Shown piece after piece: positions 55,185 to 64,000 of a stretch of 64,000 bases of DNA. Location: assembly GCA_033807775.1 (NCBI GenBank), contig CM066321.1, forward strand, positions 252,762,422-252,826,421, written 5' to 3'. A model generated the notes under the pieces. That model was not told the origin of the DNA. It saw only the letters and a list, made by a program, of their open reading frames with translations, and did no database searches. Each line of letters opens with the position of its first letter. Positions within the stretch are counted from its first letter, which is position 1. Source of the stretch: Saussurea involucrata (Eukaryota > Streptophyta > Magnoliopsida > Asterales > Asteraceae). A program made the position numbers and the translations under genes.

Positions 55185-55848
55185 ATGAGTGTTTTATTCT
55201 CCACCGATCTCACATCGGTGGACAATCTTCTATTCTCACCCAAATCTTCACCGATCTCTCATCGGTGGACAAACTTCTTTTTCTCTTTACACCGATTTCT
55301 TTCCTACCGAAATATTGGTTGCATGTTTCTACCGAAATTTCTCTACCCCGACGCTCACCGACGCTACCACCGAAAACCTTCACATTCCTCCACCTAAGTG
55401 CCTTTTCGGTGTACGCATGTTGTTCACATTCCTCCACCGAAGTGCCTTTTCGGTGTACGCATGTTACTCACATTCTCCACCGAAGTACCATTTCGGTGTA
55501 CTCGTGTTGTTCACATTCTCCACCGATTCTCTTATCGGTACAGATTCCACCGAAGTCTCACCGATTACTTTGTATGCTTATCTAACACGATTTTCTATGC
55601 CACCCTTACGCCTAAAAACCCTAGAATGTCAGGATGATGTGTGACGTTTCCCATTCCAAGCCATATTCGATCACACATCCCAAAAACCTCATCATTATTT
55701 TTCCCACATTTTTTGTTTTTAAAACCCTAAACCTCTCTCTTTCACTCCTATATATTCATACCCCATCGCCTTCTCCTCCATTTTTCGTAGAAACCTGCAA
55801 CCCACTTTCTCTCTCAAATTTCTCTCTCGAACCCTCTCATCTTACACG
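55185..55848 (+). repeat. Pol-ORF3 spacer of element D with tandem CACCGAA/TTCGGTG hairpins
   Basis: Tandem units of about 50 bases (55390-55545), each with stem CACCGAA/TTCGGTG and a CGCATGTT.CTCACATTC-type link. One unit (55521-55538) is CACCGAT/ATCGGTA, a changed pair. Earlier copies of ACCGATCTCACATCGGT type lie at 55201-55270. Several overlapping small ORFs result from the repeat. Confidence 0.8.
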
Positions 55849-58800
55849 ATGGCATCTTCAAGAAATGCAGTTCCTACTCGGTTTGAAGATCCCAAGTTCA
55901 ACACATGCAATCACGTCGCTCGTTTCGAATCTGATCCATCTCATCCCGAGTTCTCTACGGTAACTAGATTTCTCACCCGATCACCTCTACTCCATGCATT
56001 CTCCTGCAACCCCAAAATGAGCAAAATGCTCATTGGGAAATTTTGGTTAACCAGTGTTTATGACCCCTCAAACGAAGCTATCCATGCCTCCATTCTCACT
56101 GAAGACGAAGGTGATCACGACCTCACTTTTGGGGTCGATGATGTTCGCCTAGCTCTCAAGATCCAAGCCTTTTCTAAATATGATAACTTATATGTGGACA
56201 ACATACATGAAGATGTTGTTCAAACGATTGGTTATGTTCTTGACGATTCATCCAAAAGCTCCAAAGGTCCCGGTACTCTCCTTCGCAGCAAAATGGGAGG
56301 AGTGTGGAATTTCTTCTTTGCCCATGTCATTCACTGCCTCTCTCGTAAAACCAGTAGGCACGATCAATCCCCGTCATACATCACAAAGCTCGCCCATGCC
56401 CTCATCTTTCAAAGACAAGTCGACTTTGCCCAATATTTTTTTACTGAACTCACCGAAGTGATACAACACCCCAAGAAATGCCATGTTGCCTATCCGCGTT
56501 TCATCTCGATGATCATTCAGCACAAACTTAACAAGGCGTTGGAGACCGATCGAAAATCTCATTCGCCCCGATTCACTTATGATTGGTCTTCCCCGGTCGT
56601 TGGTCTCAAAGATTTAAATGTCGGACCTCTCGCCACCGATCGCCCTCTACGACAAGGTATGATTTCACTCGCTCACTCTCCCGATCTACATTGGGGTGAT
56701 ACGGAAATTCCCGGATTTAAACACCCGGAAATTTCTGAGATCACTCCAACTGTAGTGGCCCCTTCTCCCAAATCCCGAGTTAAGTCGGGGGCGCACTAAA
56801 GAAAAAATCAAGGGCCCCCGACACCTCCGCCACCGATTTTAGGACTACGTCACCGATAAAACCATCGGTGGCTTCCCCGGTCCGCAAACCTTCTAAGCGG
56901 AGGCACTCTTCATCTCCCCCAAGGTCTTCTCTAAAACGATCTCGGGTTCCTTTGGCCGAACCATCCCATCCCATCCTCGGGACTTTGTTAAACCCACAAC
57001 CGACTCCTCTGCGGTCTCTCAAAAGACCACAGTTGTAGAAATGGAGCTCCCATCTTTTGCCTCTTCACCCACCTCTTCGGGTAAAAGAGATGACTTCGGG
57101 GTCTCTCCCCCGAAGGAGTTGATTTGTCACTTCACGTCCTTTCACCCAATAAGTTTATGATTGAAGAAGATGCACCACCCAATCAGGGTCCCCCCCCCCC
57201 CCAAGTGATTTCTTTGATTTTCTTTTTGAGGACACTGGTTCTCCCCGAACCATCCCGTCCACCGAAGAAAATCCCACTGAGTCTCCCTCCTCGAAAGCTC
57301 AAGTATCTCCCCGGCGGTCTCCTACTCCACACCGATCACCTACCCCACAACGATCGCCAACACCATATAGAGAAGCTTCTCCTCCACCAAGAATTATGTA
57401 TTCCGATGAGTTGTCAACTTACCTTCCCACTCTCACCACGGAAATAGATCCACTACGCCTACAATACTCTTTCCCAGAAATCGTTGGTCACTCATCTACA
57501 AGCATTGGTCGACAATCTGCTTTTCTACAATCCACCATTTCCTTAATCTCTCAAGCCAACTCTAGAATCTCGGTGCTAGAGTCTCAGTTGCCACAATTAC
57601 TTGATGCTGCCCTTGCCGATGCACTTCGGCCCATGACTAATGACCTTGTTTCCCTGTCTAAGAAAGTGGACTCCTTAACCACTGCTTCTACCACCAAAAA
57701 CATACCGACGAAATCTGAATGGGAAATGGACTTGGGTGATTTCTCTCTTATCCCCGATGCTACCACTACAAGCGTGGCTTTTCTTCACTCAAAGTTTGAC
57801 AGTGTTTTTACACAGTTGGGTTTTAAGGTTCCGGCTGCTGCTGAGGGGGAGAAAACCGTTGCTCCACCAAAACTACCCTCACTCAAGAAATCTATCAGCA
57901 ACAAGCCTCCACCGAAAACCTCCTCACCACCGAAACAAACAGGTACCACCGAATCTATCAGCAACAAGCCTCCACCAAAAACCTCCTCACCACCGAAACA
58001 CACAGGTACCACAGAATCAATCTCTACACCGATCCAGTCTCCATCGGCCGTAGAACCTAATGCATCAACTGAGGGGGAGCAATCTAGCAAAGCCCCCAAT
58101 GTCAAAGGCAAGAAAGCCATTTCGGCAGAAGAATTGGCAAAAGAAGATAAGAAGAAGAAGGATTTGGCTAAGTATGGGGCTCGACCTGAAGGTGCTGAAA
58201 CTCTTAAACTCAAACCCCCATCCCAAGCAATCACCACCGATCTCGGCCTTTCTCCTCAGGAATTTGAAGAAGCTAAACTTGCTCAAATTGCTATAGATAA
58301 ATCTAAAGCCCTTTCTCTGAAAGTTGCCGAAGAAGAAGCCGCAAAAGCAAAATCCACCGATGCCATTCAAATCCAGAAATCGGTACTCAGTGCCATTGAA
58401 GAAGAAAAGAATGACGAAATAAGTTGGTATAAGAAGACCATGCACCGCCGAAGTAGCAGAGCCCAAATCTCAAATGTTAAGATTACTACTTCCAAAGTCA
58501 ACCCGAAGGATATCAGGTTGATCATCAACAGAGATGATGGTTCACTGAAAAGTTTAACAGATGTTCATCTAAAAAACCTCGGCCTTACCGAATGGTATGA
58601 GATCTCTCAGCATCTAGTCAAAAGTGCAAACCCGAAGAAAGACACTTTTATCAAATGCATTGAAGGATTGATGGAAAGGATGAAGGAGATTAAAAGAAAA
58701 CACAACATCATCCTTTCCTCCGATGAAAGGGCAAAACTTCAATCGATGAAAGAAGAAATCCGTCTTCCCATAGTCAAGAATCCTACCGACAAAGTGTTCA

Positions 58801-59132
58801 AAGAAATGGCAACGGAAGGGAAGATTCCAAATGTGAGCAACTTAAATCTTTCCCTCCCTACTTCGGTGCCATATCCTACTACGACTTTGAGCCTCTAACC
58901 GATTCCTGGGCTGTACTTCAATGATGGTTACGGTCGTCGTGCTTTCTTCAGATTTGCACAAATGGCCATAGCCGACACTCTGTTTCTTCAAGGCGTCTCC
59001 AACCTATTTCCAAACATCCCCGATGCTCAACCTTTCTTCCGAAATGTGTTGGAAGAAATCAAGCGCAGACAAACCACTGAGAATAGGCTTTCACCCTCAT
59101 TGGTACTTGTAAAAGGTTGTTTCTCATTTTGA
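55849..59132 (+). pseudogene. ORF3 (SIRE env-like position) of element D, multiply frameshifted
   Basis: Starts MASSRNAVPTRFEDPKFNTC at 55849. The first 316 codons are open: a folded-looking domain with KFWLTSVYDPSNE, DDVRLALKIQAF, WNFFFAHVIHCLSRKTSR and VAYPRFISMIIQHKLNKALE. 56800-57200 needs at least two frames. A C-run at 57189-57200 marks another shift, after which a frame runs to 58898 with SPTPHRSPTPQRSPTP repeats, a coiled-coil stretch (STISLISQANSRISVLESQ), two KPPPKTSSPPKHTGTTES repeats and a basic/acidic helix region. A final shift leads to PGLYFNDGYGRRAFFRFAQM and the stop at 59130. Similar proteins accompany SIRE-type elements in composites (recalled, not checked). No transmembrane span seen; function unknown. 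Confidence 0.65.
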
Positions 59133-59376
59133 TAAATGTACGAGAAAACTTATCTTAATACAAGTACCCTTCTTTTTGAATTTACTTTCGGTACATATCT
59201 TTACTTTCATTTATTTATACTGTACATAGTATACATACTCATACAAAAGAAAAAGATCAAAAAGAACAAAAAGAATGGTCTATGTGAAAAGAACCCAAAA
59301 AGAGTAAAAAGGGTCAAAATGCATTTTAATTTTTCAATACTCTTAAATATTCTAAGAAAGGAGCACAAATTCAAAT

Positions 59377-59385
59377 AGGGGGAGA
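59377..59385 (+). promoter_or_regulatory. Polypurine tract of element D
   Basis: AGGGGGAGA one base before the 3' LTR. 59133-59376 is A-rich 3' sequence with no gene. Confidence 0.9.
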
Positions 59386-59386
59386 T

Positions 59387-60378
59387 TGTTGGGTCACCAA
59401 AGATTTGAAGTTGACTCACCGATGTTTTCCCTAAAAATCCTACTTTGAATATTTTAGTTTGGTTCTTTGAATGACTTGTACAAAATAGCAATCGTTCGGT
59501 GAAGTCGAAGATCAACCGAAACCAAGCTTGAAGTCTCTCTACTTGTGGAAAATAGAAGACTCTTCTCAACAAACACAACAAGTCATTGTCCACCGAATTT
59601 GTCCTTACAATTCGGTGGACCTCCTCTCCACCGATGAATACATCAAAAATCGATGGACATTGTTCCACCGAATTTGCCCTCGCAAATCGGTAGACATCAT
59701 CCCACCGATAAGATACTTAAATCGGTGGGATCTTTGTGAAAATGGTTTTTCTTACAGATGGTTCTTAAAATCGTGACAATATTATCGGTGGAATTCCTTC
59801 GGTGATATTGTCTTGGAGTACTCATCAAGAAGATCATTTACTTCGGGACAAAATCTGCTTACAGGAAAAAGTAACCTTTTGTCTTGTTATCTTTTTAGAA
59901 GATGTCCTTTCAGCATGGCTTCTATTCCTTATTTCAAGAAAAAGGTGATGGTGACTTATCAGCTTTTTAGAAGTCCACTGGTACTTTTCAGAAGTCCTTT
60001 GGTATATTCAAGTAACTGAAGGATATTCGTACTAAGCATTTAATGCTTAGTACATTACCTTCACTATAAAAGGAAGAAGACTCCTCCATGCAAATTACGC
60101 TTTCTGGATATCTCTCTCAGTGCAAGAAATTTCCATACAGCTCCAAAACTTGATGGCTTTGTTCTAAGTGTTCTTATTTGTTGTTGTTGTTAGTATACTT
60201 TGTGCAAGATTGTTAGAATAGTTTATCTGTTCTTTTCCGCAACAGTCTTAAGTTTCTTTATGTAATTCTTGTTGAAAGATTTTCAATAATAGAATTAAAA
60301 TTGTGAAAATTTTGAGTATTGTATTCAACCCCCCCCCCCCCCTTCTACAATACTTGTTATAGCCATCTGGGACTAACA
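59387..60378 (+). repeat. 3' LTR of element D (992 bp)
   Basis: TATAAAA at 60065-60071; C-run near 60330-60342; ends at target repeat AAACT. It lacks the local duplication seen in the 5' LTR. Confidence 0.95.
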
Positions 60379-61084
60379 AAACTACCACTATTACAAACTA
60401 AAAAAGCTCTACTTACTAACATCATTTCTCGACATTATTGGCAATTGCGTGAGTCATGGTTAGACAAATTATTACACAACCTACACAATCTCTTTGCCTT
60501 TTTACTCTTTTCAATTGCTTTTTCTTTACTACTCTTCAACCTCTTACCCGTACCACAACCTTTGTTTCTTATCGGTTTAGGATTATGAATATCAACAACT
60601 TCTGGTTTTGACACGCCAAACAACGACTCCATCACCTCTTCGGTACTGCGATGAGGAACACTACATCCACTGGCCTCTAAATTATTCTTCAACTCTTGAA
60701 TTTTCAAAACAAAGTCTTCAAGCTTGTCCATATCATCAACTACTAGACCAATGCAGTAATCAAAGGCAGCTTGAGCATCATTTTCGAGTTTCTCACGACG
60801 CTCGTTTCTTTCTCCAACCAAATGACGTTTCTTCAACAATTCAGAAGAAATGAGGCCTTTTCTCCAACGCTTCACTATATATTGCAAAGGTATCTCTTCA
60901 ATGCACATATTCTTTAATACACAAAAAATATGACGACATGGCAAACCATAATGATGGTAAAACAAACAGCTACAATCCAAAGAACCAGTGGTCTTATTAT
61001 GCACAACCTGCAAATAAATTCAAATAACTTCATTATTTACAATGAATAATAAGTTAAAATTAACATACAATTAACTCCAACTTT

Positions 61085-61163
61085 ATTCAGTCTGAATAAA
61101 GGGTACATATTAATTATGAATATAACTTCACCTTTTAATCTATACCTATTATTCAGACTGAAT
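61085..61163. repeat. ATTCA-N3-TGAAT palindromes in the last FAR1-like intron
   Basis: Exact copies at 61085-61097 (GTC) and 61151-61163 (GAC), both inside intron 61008-61217. Confidence 0.9.
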
Positions 61164-61878
61164 AATACAAAAGAAAATTTGATTGATTATCATTATGAAT
61201 ATCTAAACGAAACGAACCTTGTGATCAGACTCTTTTACATATGCTTCAAGATTTGAACTGGATTCACCATCTTTCTTTTTATGTTTAACCTTCTTCTTCT
61301 CAACAACAACAATAACATCAGAACCATCTACGACACTCACAGATGATTTAAAACAGGACCAACCCAATTTATTTATCTCATTCTGAACATCTCTGAATAC
61401 AGCACGAGTATATATCTTAGAAGCATTAACCTCAATTGGAAGTGGTGTACTAAACTTTGGTACGGTTGTTCTTGTCTGATGATTGAGCAACCTATGATTA
61501 TTCCGTTGTTTGTCCATAGCTGAATCAAATGAGTCAATAAAAGCCATAAGGTTTGCACCGTGATGAAAAAATAGTGAAAAGAATGAATTTTCACTCTCAG
61601 ATCTTGAAGTCGTTCTCATTAGTCGAGCCATAGGAATATCTCTATAAAATGATGGAATCCACCTATTCCTATTATCATACATATAAGACAACCACTTGTG
61701 GCCAACAAGATCAAAGTCACCAATTAAAGATTTCCATATCTCTTCAAATTGAGTAGCATCAATGTGTTCATCCCATAAAAGAGCATGAAACCTTTTCTTG
61801 AAATCAGTATTTGAAATAATATTGGAAGAAATCTGAAAACAAAGAAGATATAATGCAATCAACAAGAATACTTTCACT

Positions 61879-62011
61879 ATTCAGTCTGAATACTTTAACT
61901 ATTCAGTCTAAATAAAGATGATAGAAAATGAAATTTTGAAGATGCGAACAATTATTCAGTATGAATACATATAAATATTCAAAATGAATAATAAAATTAT
62001 TCAGTATGAAT
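61879..62011. repeat. ATTCA-N3-TGAAT palindromes in a FAR1-like intron
   Basis: Exact copies at 61879 (GTC), 61954 (GTA), 61977 (AAA) and 61999 (GTA), plus ATTCA-GTC-TAAAT at 61901. All are inside intron 61833-62021. Confidence 0.9.
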
Positions 62012-63210
62012 AAAGAAATACCTTCAAAGGCAATTTTGTGCTAATGTGCCACATACAAAACCGGTGCCTTGAATCTGGAAAGACTTCAGAAACAGCTTGC
62101 TTAATAGCAGGACGCTGATCTGTAACAATCAACTTTGGTTGCTTGCCAAAAGACTTCAAGAAAGAATGAAGCAACCATTTGTAAGCTTCAATATTTTCAC
62201 CATCGAGAAGACCAGCACCAAGAGTTACACAATTCTTGTGATTGTCAATTCCTGTGAATGGGACAAATACCATACAGTACCTAAAACACATATATAATTA
62301 ATATAAGTTATAAAACAAAGACATACTAAAATAAAGTATAAAATAAAAAAACAAATACTTACTTATTCGTCCGAAAGGTTGCATCAAATGAAACAATGTC
62401 ACCAAACTCTTCAAAGTTGCGTTTAGCTGTTTGGTCGGCCCAAAAAACATAATTCAACAGACCTTCATCGCATTTATATCCAAACAAATAGTTTGGCACA
62501 TACAATTTTCTATTATTCATTTTCCTAACAAATAAATTTGCATCGGTATCTCCAATGATGCAACCTTAGTTCCACCAACCATTTCATACCCACCCTTCAA
62601 TTGACAAATAATATTATGTGCTTGTGTAGCACCAATATTTGCATTTGACATCTTAAGAATCCACCTTTGCTGAGAATAGTCTAATTTCCAACTACTTTTC
62701 AACAAGTGCTTCGAATCTTCATCAAACAAACAATGGTTATGTTTCTCTTCAAATGCATATAATATAAATGACCTCCCACCAGGAACGACCTTGAACTTCA
62801 CACATGCATCACAACCAGTTCTATGAATGTTACTGTTTCTTTTCTTTTTTGAATCCAATGTATCCGCCTGGACAGAATCTGGAAAACCAACCCTATTGCA
62901 TACAACATACCTCAAAACAATCACAGAATATGCATTTTTTCAAAGAAGATAGTCTGACATCAAATCCAACTTTTGCAGCATACTTCTTATAAATCTCAAT
63001 ACCTTTTTCCAATGATTCAAAAACTTTACCAACGCTTCAAATCTTCTTCTACAACAGGAATCCAAAACCTCATTCCATCAATGCCATCAACTTCAATAAC
63101 AGAAGGCCCATCTTCACTTCCACTATGAATTTGATCTATAAAGTATATTAAAAATTATATTCATAATGTATACAAAATAACATAATGCATTCAACATAAA
63201 TACTTTAAAT

Positions 63211-63479
63211 ATTCAGACTGAATAAAGTATTTTTTTTAATATCTAACTTTATTCAGTCTGAATATATACCTTATTCAGTTTGAATGAAGATAAATATTCA
63301 AAAATAATAATATTTAAACATTTATTCGTTTTGAATATCTACCTTTATTCAGTCTGAATATATGGAATTATTCAGTCTGAATAAAGGTAAATATTCAAAA
63401 CGAATATAACTTAAACGTTAAATTCAGAATGACTATACGCACATAAAATGAGGTTGATTACTTTATATTCACTTTGAAT
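63211..63479. repeat. ATTCA-N3-TGAAT palindromes in the first FAR1-like intron
   Basis: Exact copies at 63211 (GAC), 63251 (GTC), 63273 (GTT), 63347 (GTC), 63370 (GTC) and 63467 (CTT), with one-mismatch copies at 63324 and 63392. All are inside intron 63136-63704. Confidence 0.9.
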
Positions 63480-63855
63480 AAATGATTATAGATAACACTT
63501 TGATTACAATAAAACAGAAAAAAAACATATTCAAACTGCATAAATAACAAAAACAACATGAAGAAAATTCCTAAGAATAAAAAAACAGAAAAAATAGCTA
63601 ATTTAATAACAGATAAAGAAATAATAAAAAACAACTTTAGATTTAAAACAATGAATCAATTTGTATTACAGAAACAAATATCAATTAAACAAAACAAAAC
63701 ATACATATCGATGATTCTTCCACATTCGATAAACTGGAAAACATAGAAAATGAATCAATTTCACCGTTTCTTGCATCAAGAGGATCATAATCATCAACAA
63801 AATTGAATGCTTGATCAACAAAAAGTGTAGAATTCTCAACAGCAACAGAATCCAT

Positions 63856-64000
63856 AGAAACAGAGTAGAATATCGAGAAAACAGAGATTTGCAGGAATCG
63901 AACGAATTCTAGACTTTCGACCTAATTAGAACAAATCGAATAAAATGAATGATTTGAGAAAGGAAGCAATCGTGAAAGATAAAAAACAATCGAGAAATCG
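63856..64000 (-). other. Upstream region of the FAR1-like gene
   Basis: AT-rich 5' flank of the minus-strand gene. No TATA element, terminal inverted repeat or ORF can be defended within the 145 bases available. Confidence 0.4.

Larger units (their letters stand above)
48244..60378 (+). mobile_element. Nearly intact SIRE/Maximus-type Ty1-copia element D (12.1 kb)
   Basis: LTRs 48244-49270 and 59387-60378, primer site 49273-49285, gag (one stop), uninterrupted pol (1096 codons), spacer, ORF3 (broken), polypurine tract 59377-59385, and target repeat AAACT (48239-48243, 60379-60383). The LTRs differ by a 35-base length difference and roughly a dozen substitutions, so the insertion is fairly recent. 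It lies between the two convergent old genes. It is the only element here with a complete pol and could, before its gag stop arose, have supplied enzymes to gag-only relatives. Confidence 0.95.
31561..63855. mobile_element. Candidate MULE-like locus: convergent Ulp1-like and FAR1/MURA-like genes with a private palindrome
   Basis: Without the three LTR insertions (33438-39023, 40078-45804, 48244-60378 plus their target repeats) the locus is about 9 kb. It has a plus-strand Ulp1/C48-like gene (31666-47266) and a minus-strand FAR1/MURA-like gene (63855-60435) whose stop codons are only about 1.0 kb apart. Both share introns and spacers full of ATTCA-N3-TGAAT palindromes. A transposase-like gene beside a Ulp1-like peptidase gene is a known arrangement in some plant MULEs (for example Kaonashi). 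I cannot see terminal inverted repeats or target repeats: the left end abuts another element at 31560 and the right end is outside. An alternative is two neighbouring host-type genes. Confidence 0.5.
60435..63855 (-). pseudogene. FAR1/MURA (MULE transposase)-like gene, five exons, frameshifted
   Basis: Exons by frame and GT/AG: 63855-63705 (ATG MDSVAVENSTLFVDQ), 63135-62363, 62280-62022, 61832-61218, 61007-60435. Order: FAR1-type DNA-binding zinc domain (YAAKVGFDVRLSS, RTGCDACVKFKVV, EEKHNHCLF), MULE transposase core with the acidic residues in DATFRTNK, VTDQRPAI and FEEIWKSLI and the C2H motif HRFCMWH, then the SWIM finger CSCLFYHHYGLPCRH, and a C-terminal knuckle CRLCNNLSNHDSRNC. About 790 codons. 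At least three small frameshifts lie in exon 2 (near 63030, 62940, 62550). FAR1 proteins are domesticated transposases; here it may be either a TE transposase or a FAR1-family copy. Confidence 0.8.

Overview
This 64 kb window is plant nuclear DNA made almost entirely of nested transposable elements. The evidence is Ty1/copia and Ty3/gypsy-type LTR elements with tRNA-Met primer sites, 5-bp target duplications, a Cassandra TRIM with a 5S-derived LTR, and spliced FAR1-like and Ulp1-like genes. The combination of very long SIRE/Maximus-type copia elements that carry a third ORF with a convergent Ulp1/FAR1 gene pair suggests a large-genome eudicot, plausibly Asteraceae; that is inference only. I see no simple single-copy host gene.

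Layout. 1-24123 (minus strand): two SIRE-type copia copies share one LTR (6562-7373). The left copy (1-7373, running out of the window) is chimeric: its 5' gag matches the right copy, but left of about 4605 the sequence is another family. The right copy (6562-24123) has gag, pol and a long ORF3, all broken. It is interrupted by a 2-kb solo LTR (15125-17138, repeat CCCAG) and a complete Cassandra element (21557-22191, repeat TCTTC). 24124-24481 plus 31543-31560: remnant of another LTR element, split by a complete LTR element without long ORFs (24482-31537, repeat TTGAA).

31561-63855: an older locus with two convergent, decayed, intron-containing genes. A Ulp1/C48-peptidase-like gene lies on the plus strand and a FAR1/MURA (MULE transposase)-like gene on the minus strand. 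Three LTR elements with target repeats split it: a 5.6-kb gag-only element in a Ulp1 exon (33438-39023, GAATG, LTRs that look identical), a related 5.7-kb gag-only element in a Ulp1 intron (40078-45804, ATTAA), and a nearly complete 12.1-kb SIRE-type copia element between the genes (48244-60378, AAACT).

Three signals stand out. (1) The introns and spacers of the Ulp1/FAR1 locus hold about 28 exact copies of the palindrome ATTCA-N3-TGAAT that I found nowhere else in the window, which looks like a reiterated dimer-binding site. (2) Both gag-only elements share 3' regions with arrays of hairpins of conserved loop AAATCA and paired compensatory stem changes, then a duplicated multi-hairpin module of about 108 nt that also shows compensatory changes, then arrays of polypurine tracts just before the 3' LTR. 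(3) Nearly every family carries its own short inverted-repeat word, reiterated in its LTRs and untranslated spacers.
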